A stretch of 25,524 nt of DNA from a virus. The DNA lies in IMG/VR virus record IMGVR_UViG_3300025151_007895, positions 1-25,524 of that record; one strand, 5' to 3'. A program made the position numbers and the translations under genes. Below, one piece after another: positions 12,914 to 21,062 of this stretch (within the stretch, counting starts at the first letter, position 1; every line of letters begins with the position of its first letter). The notes beneath the pieces are model-generated. The model searched no databases and was not told the DNA's origin. It saw only the letters and a program-made list of their open reading frames with translations.

Positions 12914-15209
12914 TTGCGCAAGCTTCGCACAACTCGTCATCTTCAAGCTCTGCTGGCTTTTCGAGTTCGATTGGTGCTTGATCCTCAAGATCGCTAGGAT
13001 CTTCTTTATAATCATATGTATTCTGGTAGTAACTAGTTTTCCAACCGTACTTATAAGTGTTCAATAAATCTTGTATCATTACACTCATTGGTACTTCGTT
13101 GTTGTCAAATTGTGTTGGATTGTAACTCCAGTTACCACTAATAGCTTGATCAAAGAATTTTTGCATTACTGCAACAATGTTTATATAACCAGCGTTGCCT
13201 GGCATTTCCCATAATAAAGTATAGTAATTTTTTAGTGTTTGATACTGTGGAACAATCTGCTTAAGAGGCCCTTTTTTGGACTTTTTAACGGACAAGTAAC
13301 CGCGGGGTGGTTCGATTCCGTTGGTAGCGTTTGACACAACAGAACTGCTCTCCGATGGCATCTGTGCGGACAACGTTGAATGTCGAAGCCCGTGTTCTCT
13401 GATATCATTGCGTAAACTAGCCCAATCATAGTTTAAATTGTTCTCCACTATTGTATCAACATCCTTTTTGTATGTGTCTATAGGAAGGATGCCGTCACTA
13501 TATTTAGTGCGGTCAAAATACTCACAAGCACCTCTTTCCTGCGCTAATTTGTTGCTGGCTTTGAGCAAGTAATATTGGAATGCTTCGGTTAGATCGTGTA
13601 CGATTTGCCAAGCTCTGTCATCTTCGTAACTAACGTGATTCTTAGCAAGATAATGTGCAAGACCAATATAACCAATTCCTAAACTGCGTCTTGCCTTTGT
13701 GCTTATCTCTGCCGCTTTAATTGGATAACGCTGGTAGTCAATAATTTCTTCAAGTGCTCTAACTGCTAGTTCACAAATTTCTTCTAGATCATCTAGTTCT
13801 TTAATTAAACCAACGTTGATTGCACTTAATATGCACAATGCAATTTCTCCTTGCTCATCGTCAATATGATTCAAGGGTTTTGTTGGTAATGTTATTTCTT
13901 GACAAAGATTACTCATATAAACTTTATCTTTGAATGAACTGTGAGAATTACAATGATCAACATTCATAATGTATATACGGCCAGTTTCAGCACGTTCTTT
14001 TATCAACGCACTAAACAATTCCATTGCATCAATTTTCTTTTTCTTGATGCTAGTTTTGCGTTCATACATTTCGTACATTTCTTTGAATTCGTCTGCATCT
14101 CCGAAGTATGCTTCGTACAATCCTGGCACATCGTGTGGTGAGAACAAGGTGATTTCTCCACCAGACAAAAGTCTTTCGTACATAGTTTTGTTAAGCTGAA
14201 TACTATAATCTAACTTACGTACACGATTGTCTTCTGTTCCTTTATTGTTTTTTAGAACTAGTATATCTTCAATCTCTTGATGCCAAAAAGGAAAGTGTGT
14301 TGTTGCACTGCCGCCTCTTACTCCGTTTTGTGTACAACATCTGACGGTTGATTCGAATTTTTTGAGGAATGGAATGATTCCTGTGTGTGCAACTTCACCT
14401 CCTCTAATTTTTGAATTAACTCCTCTGATGCGCCCTGCGTTAATACCGATGCCAGCTCTCTGCGCTGTGTAACGTCCAATAGACATATCACTGGCAAAAA
14501 TGGAATCAAGGGTGTCATCTGAATCAACAAGGACACAGGAGGCAAACTGCCTGACTGGTGTCCGCACTCCGGCCATAACTGGCGTTGGTATGTTGAGTTT
14601 AAAAAGAGAGGTCGCATCGTAGTATCTCCTAACATAATGTAAACGATTTTCTTTAGGATAGTTTGCAAACAGTGTAGCCGCAATCATCATATACATAAAT
14701 TGCGGTGTTTCAAATAATTCACCGTTTGATCTATCTTGACAAAGATACTTATCAACAACTTGTCTTAAACCTGCATAGGTAAAGTTTTCATCGCGTTTGT
14801 GATGAATATAAGAATCCATTTTTGCTATTTCATCATCTGTGTATACATTTAATATATCTTTATCATACACGCCTCTGCTGATGTTTAGTTCAATCATTTC
14901 TTGTAAAGAGCAAGGCTCATAGCCGCCAAAAACTTCTTTGTTAACACCATAACTAAGCAATCTTGCCGCGGCATATTGATAGTTTGGATTTTCTAAACTA
15001 ATTAAATCATTTGCACTACGCACTAGAACTTCTTGTATTTCTTTCGTACTCATTCTATCATAGAATTGTAAATTAGCATTCATTTCAATTAAACTACTGC
15101 TGACTCCAGCCAATCCTTCACAAGCAAATTCAACTACCTTGTGGATTTTTTCAATATTTAAAGTTTCTTGTTCGCCATTACGCTTGACGATCATCGTGCG
15201 TTCACTCAT
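12909..15209 (-). CDS. nrdA: class Ia ribonucleotide reductase alpha subunit
   Basis: A 766-aa protein, the family's usual length. An N-terminal ATP-cone segment (MIVKRNGEQETLNIEKIHKVV) is followed by the ten-stranded barrel. Active-site features: Cys in FASCVLVDSDD, N-L-C-Q-E-I (radical Cys with Asn and Glu), the second redox Cys in ALCILSAINVG, and the radical-transfer Tyr pair in LKNYYTLLWEMPG. The C-terminal shuttle cysteines are C-E-A-C (CxxC), whereas E. coli has CxxxxC. It reduces NDPs to dNDPs for phage DNA synthesis. It is preceded by a 141-aa structural-type gene and followed by the nrdB promoter. Confidence 0.96.
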   Translation of the reverse strand: MSERTMIVKRNGEQETLNIEKIHKVVEFACEGLAGVSSSLIEMNANLQFYDRMSTKEIQEVLVRSANDLISLENPNYQYAAARLLSYGVNKEVFGGYEPCSLQEMIELNISRGVYDKDILNVYTDDEIAKMDSYIHHKRDENFTYAGLRQVVDKYLCQDRSNGELFETPQFMYMMIAATLFANYPKENRLHYVRRYYDATSLFKLNIPTPVMAGVRTPVRQFASCVLVDSDDTLDSIFASDMSIGRYTAQRAGIGINAGRIRGVNSKIRGGEVAHTGIIPFLKKFESTVRCCTQNGVRGGSATTHFPFWHQEIEDILVLKNNKGTEDNRVRKLDYSIQLNKTMYERLLSGGEITLFSPHDVPGLYEAYFGDADEFKEMYEMYERKTSIKKKKIDAMELFSALIKERAETGRIYIMNVDHCNSHSSFKDKVYMSNLCQEITLPTKPLNHIDDEQGEIALCILSAINVGLIKELDDLEEICELAVRALEEIIDYQRYPIKAAEISTKARRSLGIGYIGLAHYLAKNHVSYEDDRAWQIVHDLTEAFQYYLLKASNKLAQERGACEYFDRTKYSDGILPIDTYKKDVDTIVENNLNYDWASLRNDIREHGLRHSTLSAQMPSESSSVVSNATNGIEPPRGYLSVKKSKKGPLKQIVPQYQTLKNYYTLLWEMPGNAGYINIVAVMQKFFDQAISGNWSYNPTQFDNNEVPMSVMIQDLLNTYKYGWKTSYYQNTYDYKEDPSDLEDQAPIELEKPAELEDDELCEACAI

Positions 15210-15226
15210 ATTATCTCCTTGTTATT

Positions 15227-15652
15227 TTAATTATATTGAGGTAGTTTACTATACTGCATTTGTGGAACCAAATTATTTTGCTTGTTATAATTAACATATC
15301 CATTATTATAAATTCCAATTGTTGTATTGTCAACTGAAAGTAGGTATACAAACCTACTTTTATCTTTGTCTAGTGTAATATGTATCTCAAAAGTCGCCTG
15401 GGAAAAACGTTCGGTTAACTGTAATGTGTACATAATTCCAAGAATTTTTCCAAATTCACAGTAGGTATTTTCTTTGATCATTTCCCAAGGATCTGGCCAC
15501 GAGTTTTTGTCATATGGATCAGCACTAATTGAATCAGTTGGTACTGAATTCCAAAAATCAAAAACAATATCAAAAGGAGAGCTTGCCGTTTCAATTTTAG
15601 TTCTAAGATTACGCCAAAGTTCTAGTCTTTGAAAATAATTATTTGGGAACAT
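15227..15652 (-). CDS. 141-aa hypothetical phage protein
   Basis: A soluble protein (MFPNNYFQRLELWRNLRTKIE...) with an alpha-helical N-terminal half and a beta-rich second half (ATFEIHITLDKDKSRFVYLLSV), then a tyrosine/asparagine-rich tail. It begins three bases after the tail-spike stop and ends 17 bases before nrdA. No family is recognised. A tail- or virion-associated role is inferred from position only. Confidence 0.7.
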   Translation of the reverse strand: MFPNNYFQRLELWRNLRTKIETASSPFDIVFDFWNSVPTDSISADPYDKNSWPDPWEMIKENTYCEFGKILGIMYTLQLTERFSQATFEIHITLDKDKSRFVYLLSVDNTTIGIYNNGYVNYNKQNNLVPQMQYSKLPQYN

Positions 15653-15655
15653 ATA

Positions 15656-17275
15656 TTAATCCGGTATGCAATGCCTAATAGTAAAACTAAAATGATCTGC
15701 ATCCGTAACGCCGTCGCCTAAAGTTGAATTACGTTGATTAATTACAATTCTACTACCACTTAGTTGAGCTGTAAAAATAAGTGCCGCAGATAAACTGCTG
15801 TTTCCTTCGTAAATATAATCGTCACCAAATATAACATTTGTTCCGCTTACGTCTTTATTCCAAATAAAACTCATTGTACCTTTGCGATATGCTTCGCCTG
15901 AACCATTTTCAGCTGTGTACTCATAGTCTACATAAATTGTGCCTTTGTTTGATTCTGCTGGCAATGCCATAAAAAACTCAGACACTAAATTACCACCTAT
16001 TTGAGTTACAACTGGATAATTTAGATTGTAATCAATAGGTCCTTGAATCTCAGGCGGATAATTTCCTGTGTTATATAATGGATTGACTGTAAGATCTGCT
16101 GTACGTTGAAAAAAGTCGCCCTCGCTAGTATTGCCTTTATCACCATACCTGATTACAGATACAACAGGATTATGGCTATCTGCGGCATCATTTCCTGCAT
16201 AATAAAAAATGTTATTTTTTGTTGTGTTTCTTGTACCGTTATCTATTATAATTGCTTGTTTATTAACATTTTTAAAATCTATGTTTTCTATTGTATTGTG
16301 CATAGGACCAGTTTGTTGACCTGCGGCTCCGATTACTGTGCCAATACCAAATTTGTATCCGTATGCTGTGGTGTGTATTTTACCACCATTCCAATAATTA
16401 TATGATGTATCATCATCTGAAAAATAAGCATATGCAAAATTTTCTATTTGTATATTAGTAAATTTATTTCTTTCGCAATCAAGAGAAGCAATACTTCCAC
16501 TACGCATTTTAAATGCACCATAATCTACTTCTGTGCCATCTCCATAATTCCAGCTACCTACTAATCTTAGATTCTCAAATTCACTATCTCTACAGTTTTG
16601 TAAAATAATACTACCTCCATAACTGCTGTGAGTTATAGTCATATCAGTTAATCTAATATACCTAGGTTGATTTGTGCTATCATTGGTGCTATCATCTGAG
16701 TAAGATCCTGCGCCTATGCTTGTGCTATTTTTTGTATAAAAAGCATTTGCTCCTGTGACAGTGAATAATGTTTTTCCTATTCCGTCACCAACAATATTTG
16801 CAAATGGAGGTATAAAAATAGGAGAAGTTATTAAATATTCACCAGCAGGTATACTTAAAGTAATATTTTTATTTTGTCCGCCAATAGGTGATAAAAACAA
16901 TTGATCTACTGCACGTTGTATAGCAGAAGTCTGATCTGAACCATCACCAGTTGCACCAAAATCTTTGACACTTACAAACTGATCTAATTTTTGCGCAATG
17001 CTCTTACTTACTGGAGTTGCGCCTGTCTCACCTGTTTGAATGTTATCGCTTGTTCTATATGTGTATTGTCCTGCAAGTGATAAGATGTCGCTATTCGTTG
17101 TAAGTATTTCTGTATTGCCTGTAGCAGGCGCACCTTCGCCAACACTACCATTACCAATATATAGTTTTTGATCATCAATTGCCCATCCTAGTTCACCACT
17201 TGATAATTGTGGCACACCACTTACTTGGGCTCGACCTCTACGATGCTGTATTCGAGATATTTGTACAACGGCCAT
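15656..17275 (-). CDS. tail spike/fibre with pectate-lyase beta-helix
   Basis: A 539-aa protein. The N-terminal domain has the phage fibre motif RIQHRRGRAQVS...LSSGELGWAIDDQKLYIGNG, which attaches to the particle. From about residue 95 a VSVKDFGATGDGSDQTSAIQRAV segment opens a right-handed beta-helix of the pectate-lyase-3 type, as in depolymerase tail spikes. The C-terminal part is beta-rich. It probably binds or degrades host surface polysaccharide. A late-type box CTAAATA (17306-17300) lies 25 bases upstream of the ATG. Confidence 0.85.
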   Translation of the reverse strand: MAVVQISRIQHRRGRAQVSGVPQLSSGELGWAIDDQKLYIGNGSVGEGAPATGNTEILTTNSDILSLAGQYTYRTSDNIQTGETGATPVSKSIAQKLDQFVSVKDFGATGDGSDQTSAIQRAVDQLFLSPIGGQNKNITLSIPAGEYLITSPIFIPPFANIVGDGIGKTLFTVTGANAFYTKNSTSIGAGSYSDDSTNDSTNQPRYIRLTDMTITHSSYGGSIILQNCRDSEFENLRLVGSWNYGDGTEVDYGAFKMRSGSIASLDCERNKFTNIQIENFAYAYFSDDDTSYNYWNGGKIHTTAYGYKFGIGTVIGAAGQQTGPMHNTIENIDFKNVNKQAIIIDNGTRNTTKNNIFYYAGNDAADSHNPVVSVIRYGDKGNTSEGDFFQRTADLTVNPLYNTGNYPPEIQGPIDYNLNYPVVTQIGGNLVSEFFMALPAESNKGTIYVDYEYTAENGSGEAYRKGTMSFIWNKDVSGTNVIFGDDYIYEGNSSLSAALIFTAQLSGSRIVINQRNSTLGDGVTDADHFSFTIRHCIPD

Positions 17276-17299
17276 TCTTAACTCCTGAATTGTTGTTAG

Positions 17300-17306
17300 T
17301 ATTTAG
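17300..17306 (-). promoter_or_regulatory. late-type promoter box for the tail spike
   Basis: CTAAATA on the minus strand, 25 bases before the ATG at 17275 and inside the stop region of the exonuclease gene. It has the same core as the other late boxes in the window. Confidence 0.5.
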
Positions 17307-17983
17307 CCGAACTTCTCGTAATATTGATAAACCCTGCGCCACCATTCCTGTTCCCACTCTGCAAACTCATTTGGCCACAAGTCAAACTGCTGATATTCAC
17401 CTGCACGACTGCACATAAAGATATGTCCTTCTCGTATGTCTGTACCGTGTACTTCGTTGTGTGCAATTGCATATGCAGTAAGTTGTAGGAAGTAATCTTC
17501 AACCCATTCTAATTTTTTTGGCTTATTAGTTTGCTTGAAGTCCATTATACAAGGATTGCCTTTGTAAACACCCACAAGGTCTGTGGTTCCTGCATACATT
17601 TGTGGCACATAAAGAGGAACTTCACTTCCCCATATTTCATCTACATCATCCATAGCGTGGACTTTAATTGTAGTTGCCATCATATGTGCTTGTTGAGCAT
17701 ATGGATTGCTACCAGCACTAGGCCATTCGCCTGTGTCTATGTAATCTTCAAGATACTTATGCATCCTGGTGCCTACGCCACTAGCCTCTGTTACGATTTC
17801 TTGTGCTTTTTGTTCACCTACACGTTTCTTCCAAGCAATAAGATGTGTCTTATCTTTAGTTTCGCCTAGGATGGTTGTGACACTTGCTACTGGTGGTCCG
17901 CCAGGTGTTTGGTATCTGCGCTTGCCGTTTACTTCAACACGTTTTAGTTTTTCATATGAAAACTTTTCTTGGATAAGGCTCAT
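17303..17983 (-). CDS. RecB-type PD-(D/E)XK exonuclease
   Basis: A 226-aa protein. Nuclease motifs: a GVGTRMHKYLE helix (about residues 69-79), E121, D135 in AGTTDLVG, D148-F-K150 (the (D/E)xK motif) and a RecB-type Q167-x-x-x-Y171. All are present, so it should be active. Related proteins are common in marine T4-type phages and are thought to act in recombination or host DNA breakdown. The start at 17983 lies 14 bases downstream of the stop of the C-terminal extension frame at 17998. Confidence 0.85.
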   Translation of the reverse strand: MSLIQEKFSYEKLKRVEVNGKRRYQTPGGPPVASVTTILGETKDKTHLIAWKKRVGEQKAQEIVTEASGVGTRMHKYLEDYIDTGEWPSAGSNPYAQQAHMMATTIKVHAMDDVDEIWGSEVPLYVPQMYAGTTDLVGVYKGNPCIMDFKQTNKPKKLEWVEDYFLQLTAYAIAHNEVHGTDIREGHIFMCSRAGEYQQFDLWPNEFAEWEQEWWRRVYQYYEKFG

Positions 17984-17997
17984 ATGTTATAGTAACA

Positions 17998-18294
17998 TTA
18001 AAGATCTGATAAGTCAACAGCTCTTTTGGCCATTTTACTTACTGTATCACCGTCTGCTCCGCCTGCTGGTGTTTTGTCAGCAAGGTTAACTTCGTCTTGT
18101 GTATAATTGCTTACAATATCTTTTATTCTATCATCTGATTGAAAAGCGGCATCAAATGTATCATAACTAAATTGTGGCACTTCACTGTTATCCATCATTT
18201 GATCTAATTCTTGGAAAGTAATAGTCTCAACACCTTCAGCTTTTAATAAACGAAGGACTCTATAAAGATTGTCTGTGCTAACTGCTTCGGTTAC
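17998..18294 (-). CDS. 98-codon frame continuing the prohead-core-like gene by -1 frameshift
   Basis: This frame begins at GTA right after the A9 run that ends the upstream gene. It encodes VTEAVSTDNLYRVLRLLKAE..., then MMDNSEVPQ..., and stops at 17998. The first 32 codons look like real protein but have no ATG, GTG or TTG start: the first ATG is at 18198 and has no clear ribosome-binding site. Upstream the frame is closed by a TGA at about 18325. Access therefore most likely requires -1 slippage on A-AAA-AAG, giving a protein of about 398 aa. An independent 66-aa start at 18198 or an assembly error (ten A's would fuse the frames) are the alternatives. Confidence 0.65.
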   Translation of the reverse strand, partial: VTEAVSTDNLYRVLRLLKAEGVETITFQELDQMMDNSEVPQFSYDTFDAAFQSDDRIKDIVSNYTQDEVNLADKTPAGGADGDTVSKMAKRAVDLSDL

Positions 18295-18303
18295 TTTTTT
18301 TTT
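18291..18303 (-). other. candidate programmed -1 frameshift site (A9 run, A-AAA-AAG-TAA)
   Basis: Nine A's on the minus strand (18303-18295), then GTAA. The 0-frame reads AAA-AAA-AAG-TAA, and the heptamer A-AAA-AAG is the dnaX-type slippery sequence. The -1 frame continues for 98 codons. A run of nine A's may also allow transcript slippage. Confidence 0.6.
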
Positions 18304-19196
18304 GAAAGTTTTCTTGCTAGGTTGCGTGGATCAACGCTTTCTCTTTGTTCCCTACCTGCTGGCTCTTCGCCACCTGCGGCTGCTGCATCTACTGCAAAGT
18401 CATCTTCAGGTGCTGGAACGGCATCAGCTTCTTGATCAACAGTTGGTTCCATTTCCATATCAGCACCCATATCATCTGTACCCATTGGTGCTTGCATTTC
18501 ACCTTCTCCTGTAAGCATTCCTACTCCGTTGCTTAACGCACCTCTAGTTGCTTCCATCGAAGTGTAAAGTTCATCTAAACTAGCCTTAATTGTTTCAACA
18601 AATGCATTACTTTGTTCTACACCCATTTCATCACGAATAGCATCAGCAAGATCTAGCATTGACTCTGTTTTCATTTCGGCTGTGTCTTCCATCCAACCTG
18701 TAACTCTGTCAACCATATCCTTAGCCGCCATAACAATTTCTGCTTGATCCTCTGCACCTTCACGTACAACAGATTCTTTTGCTTCAGCATCTGCTTTTTT
18801 ATTACCAGCGTCTTTCATTGCTTGAATACCTTTAGACTTTTTATCCTTAATGGCTTTTTTCATTGGCTCTTTTTTGTCGCCATCTTTATCCATATCTAAA
18901 AAGTCAGGCTTTGCTTTTTCTTCTAGTGCTTCTTCTTCAATATCACCACGTTCTGCGATTTCAGCATTTAATACATCAAGAAAAAGTTTTTGTCTTTGAT
19001 AATCATCGCTTTCGATAACTGTATTGAAACTTTCGCTTACTTCAATTTGACTTAGACGTGTTCTAAGTTTATTACGTGCATCTTGTAGTTGTTGTAATGT
19101 AAAAGATTCTAAAGCAATACGCTTTCCGAAACGCTTTGCAAGGCTTTCGTTTAAGCTCTTTGCGGTAACTGGTTTTGCAAACTCTGAAATAATCAT
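18291..19196 (-). CDS. T4-type marine phage virion or prohead-core-like protein
   Basis: A 301-aa protein. It opens with MIISEFAKPVTAKSLNESLAKRFG and a helical segment FTLQQLQDARNKLRTRLSQIE, a pattern I associate with prohead-core-type proteins of marine T4-like phages. A highly charged middle (KPDFLDMDKDGDKKEPMKKAIKDKKSKG) and an acidic, methionine/alanine-rich tail fit a scaffold-like, possibly protease-processed protein. It ends LSKKK-stop on a slippery A-AAA-AAG with TAA immediately after, and the coding signal continues in the -1 frame. A late box GATAAATA (19231-19224) precedes it. The exact role is inferred. Confidence 0.7.
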   Translation of the reverse strand: MIISEFAKPVTAKSLNESLAKRFGKRIALESFTLQQLQDARNKLRTRLSQIEVSESFNTVIESDDYQRQKLFLDVLNAEIAERGDIEEEALEEKAKPDFLDMDKDGDKKEPMKKAIKDKKSKGIQAMKDAGNKKADAEAKESVVREGAEDQAEIVMAAKDMVDRVTGWMEDTAEMKTESMLDLADAIRDEMGVEQSNAFVETIKASLDELYTSMEATRGALSNGVGMLTGEGEMQAPMGTDDMGADMEMEPTVDQEADAVPAPEDDFAVDAAAAGGEEPAGREQRESVDPRNLARKLSKKK

Positions 19197-19223
19197 GGTG
19201 ATAATATCCTATTTTATTTAAAG

Positions 19224-19231
19224 TATTTATC
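19224..19231 (-). promoter_or_regulatory. late-type promoter box
   Basis: GATAAATA on the minus strand, 27 bases before the ATG at 19196, with no competing gene between. It matches the T4 late core with one change. Confidence 0.5.
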
Positions 19232-19232
19232 T

Positions 19233-19646
19233 CTAGTTGTATATTATTTGTTCTAATCTCTTTGTAACTAACCGTAGTTCATCTAAAGATATGTCTAATC
19301 TTACATCTAAAACGTCTTTTTTCAAAGCATTTTCCGTTTTATCAATAGTATGCTGGTAAAATTTTGCATCAGTACTATGTTTTTGCACCGCCTTATCTAA
19401 ATTTTCAACTAAATTAATACATTTGTTTTCATTATATAGCTTTGCAGTAGCTATTGCTCCGTGTTTACTGAAACGTTGTCCTATTGTTTTATCTTCAATG
19501 CAATCAAATAATAAAAAAGATTTGTCTTTCCTTTGCCTAATTATTACAGGGCCAATACGAATTGCATTGCCCATTACAACTGGCAAATGATGCTTCTTAA
19601 TACCTTCAGAAATAAGATTGTTTAATTCTTTAACTATATTTTTCAT
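19233..19646 (-). CDS. 137-aa hypothetical phage protein
   Basis: A soluble, helical protein (MKNIVKELNNLISEG...) with a GNAIRIGPVIIRQRKDKSFLLFD beta segment and a coiled, charged C-terminal half. The start overlaps the 68-aa gene by 17 bases. It belongs to the tightly packed virion-region operon. No family is recognised. Confidence 0.7.
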   Translation of the reverse strand: MKNIVKELNNLISEGIKKHHLPVVMGNAIRIGPVIIRQRKDKSFLLFDCIEDKTIGQRFSKHGAIATAKLYNENKCINLVENLDKAVQKHSTDAKFYQHTIDKTENALKKDVLDVRLDISLDELRLVTKRLEQIIYN

Positions 19647-19836
19647 TAAACAGGTAGCACTTTCCTTTATAGAAGACTTTCTTTATTATATCTTTTCTTA
19701 TAAGATTGTCAAGAAGATATTGTTGTCTTTCCGTAAATTCATCATATCGACACAAGTGATTCATTTTGTTAAGAAGAGCCTCTTCTTCTAAAGTGATAGG
19801 AACACTTATACCGTTACTAATTTCTTGAAAATTCAT
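19630..19836 (-). CDS. 68-aa hypothetical phage protein
   Basis: A soluble protein (MNFQEISNGISVPITLEEEALLNKM...) that looks helical and carries several aromatic residues near its end (VFYKGKCYLF). The start overlaps the stop of the 92-aa gene (ATGA). No family is recognised. Position suggests a virion-region accessory protein. Confidence 0.65.
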   Translation of the reverse strand: MNFQEISNGISVPITLEEEALLNKMNHLCRYDEFTERQQYLLDNLIRKDIIKKVFYKGKCYLFNEKYS

Positions 19837-20111
19837 TGTGCTGTTGGGCTCATTGTCTGTTGAGTGTTTGGAGTGCCCATTGTACCTGTTTGCTGTCGAG
19901 CCATATTGGTCTTAGCTTTTTGTGCTGTAGCAACTGCCTGAGTAGCTGCTCTAACTTGTTCATCTGCCGCTTTTTTCTGTGCGGCTAATTGAGTCATTTG
20001 AGCTTGAATAGCGACTACACCTTCTTTCGCCTGTTGTAATGCTTCTTGTGCTGATTTTACAGGATCGGCAATCGGTGCTTCTTTAATTGTTTCTAAATCA
20101 GAAATTTTCAT
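19833..20111 (-). CDS. 92-aa alanine/glutamine-rich coiled-coil protein
   Basis: After MKISDLETIKEAPIAD the protein is one long heptad-rich helix (QEALQQAKEGVVAIQAQMTQ...AATQAVATAQKAK), then a threonine/glutamine-rich disordered tail. It is probably an oligomeric structural or scaffolding accessory. Both ends overlap neighbours by ATGA. Confidence 0.7.
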   Translation of the reverse strand: MKISDLETIKEAPIADPVKSAQEALQQAKEGVVAIQAQMTQLAAQKKAADEQVRAATQAVATAQKAKTNMARQQTGTMGTPNTQQTMSPTAQ

Positions 20112-20368
20112 CTATTCATTGCCCTAACTCTAATACTGGCTGGATTAGTTCTTTTAGTTCTTTTTGCTTTTCTAACCATTTTTGATCCTAACCTTGCCTT
20201 AGTAATTCTTAGTCTATTTCTTTTTGCTATGTCTGGTGGAGCAAAGCATTGTCCTACATTTGTTACGACTCTACCTTTTCTAGCACCAGAAGTACATCTA
20301 TATTTTCTTACAACTGTATTTCCTCTTTTAGCATATACCTGTCTTTCAAAGAGTTCTCTCAATAACAT
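20108..20368 (-). CDS. 86-aa strongly basic protein
   Basis: Arg/Lys make up a large share of the sequence (RITKARLGSKMVRKAKRTKR), with two cysteines in YRCTSGARKGRVVTNVGQCFAP. It is probably a nucleic-acid-binding or virion-internal protein. The RCTSGARKGRVV motif recurs in marine T4-type phage small proteins as I recall. The start is three bases from the previous stop. Confidence 0.65.
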   Translation of the reverse strand: MLLRELFERQVYAKRGNTVVRKYRCTSGARKGRVVTNVGQCFAPPDIAKRNRLRITKARLGSKMVRKAKRTKRTNPASIRVRAMNR

Positions 20369-20371
20369 TGT

Positions 20372-20608
20372 TTACCCCATTTGCATAATAATAACAACAA
20401 TAGTTGATAATAAACCTGCTACTATTGTACCTGCGGCTCCAATAATTACTTTTACTAGGCTTGCTTGCCCGTTTGCCATTTGTTCGGCAATGCCATCTAA
20501 CTTTTCTTCAACAGCGCCAAGGCGCTGTTCAAAACGCTCATAACGCAAAGCACACATATCTACGTGTGCTTCTAAACTTTCTCTTTCAATTTTAGATGGT
20601 GCCGACAT
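20372..20608 (-). CDS. 78-aa coiled-coil protein with C-terminal membrane helix
   Basis: The N-terminal two thirds is a charged coiled coil (RYERFEQRLGAVEEKLDGIAEQM). The last 25 residues are hydrophobic (VIIGAAGTIVAGLLSTIVVIIM). This tail-anchored layout resembles some small phage lysis or membrane proteins, and a holin-like role is possible but unproven. A late-type box lies at 20697-20690. Confidence 0.65.
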   Translation of the reverse strand: MSAPSKIERESLEAHVDMCALRYERFEQRLGAVEEKLDGIAEQMANGQASLVKVIIGAAGTIVAGLLSTIVVIIMQMG

Positions 20609-20675
20609 TTATTACTCCATATGTTTACGACAGGAAATAGCCTTTTCGTTGTACCTAAATAAATGCCTGACAGAG

Positions 20676-21062
20676 TTATTCTGTAATATTATTTATCTCT
20701 TCGAAAAGAATATTTAAATTTTTACCCTTTGTAATAAAAACAGGTTGTTCAAATACTTCTGTTTCTTCAAGTCCGGCAACAAAAGGAACAAACATAAAAT
20801 CATTGACCAACATATCAATAGTCAATGACTTTTCATATTCAACAGAAAAATCAAATTGCCAAACATCATTATTACCAAATTCCTTTGTGTTCGTTTTATA
20901 TGGATCATCTTCAACTGTTGGATTTACACGTAATCCAATTGTATTCAATAATGTCAAAAAGTTTTGTTTTTGTCCATATTTGACTTTATCTTCTTTGGTA
21001 ACTTTGTTGTGGTTTGTAATATCTACAGTAGTTTTTATTTGAAATTTAGTATGCATATCCAT
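20676..21062 (-). CDS. 128-aa hypothetical phage protein
   Basis: A soluble, beta-rich protein (MDMHTKFQIKTTVDITNHNK...). It overlaps the 3' end of the sulfotransferase gene by 17 bases. A shorter start at the third codon is possible. No family is recognised. The end of the gene carries the late box for the following operon. Confidence 0.65.
   Translation of the reverse strand: MDMHTKFQIKTTVDITNHNKVTKEDKVKYGQKQNFLTLLNTIGLRVNPTVEDDPYKTNTKEFGNNDVWQFDFSVEYEKSLTIDMLVNDFMFVPFVAGLEETEVFEQPVFITKGKNLNILFEEINNITE
20690..20697 (-). promoter_or_regulatory. late-type promoter box
   Basis: GATAAATA on the minus strand near the 3' end of the 128-aa gene, about 80 bases before the start of the 78-aa gene. 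It is followed by a small ACAGA/TCTGT hairpin in the leader. Confidence 0.45.

Noticed and set aside
13290-13330. tRNA-like T-arm string (GGTTCGATTCC) on the plus strand within nrdA
   Set aside because: No acceptor, D or anticodon stems fit around it, and the region encodes the conserved NATNGIEPPRG part of NrdA.
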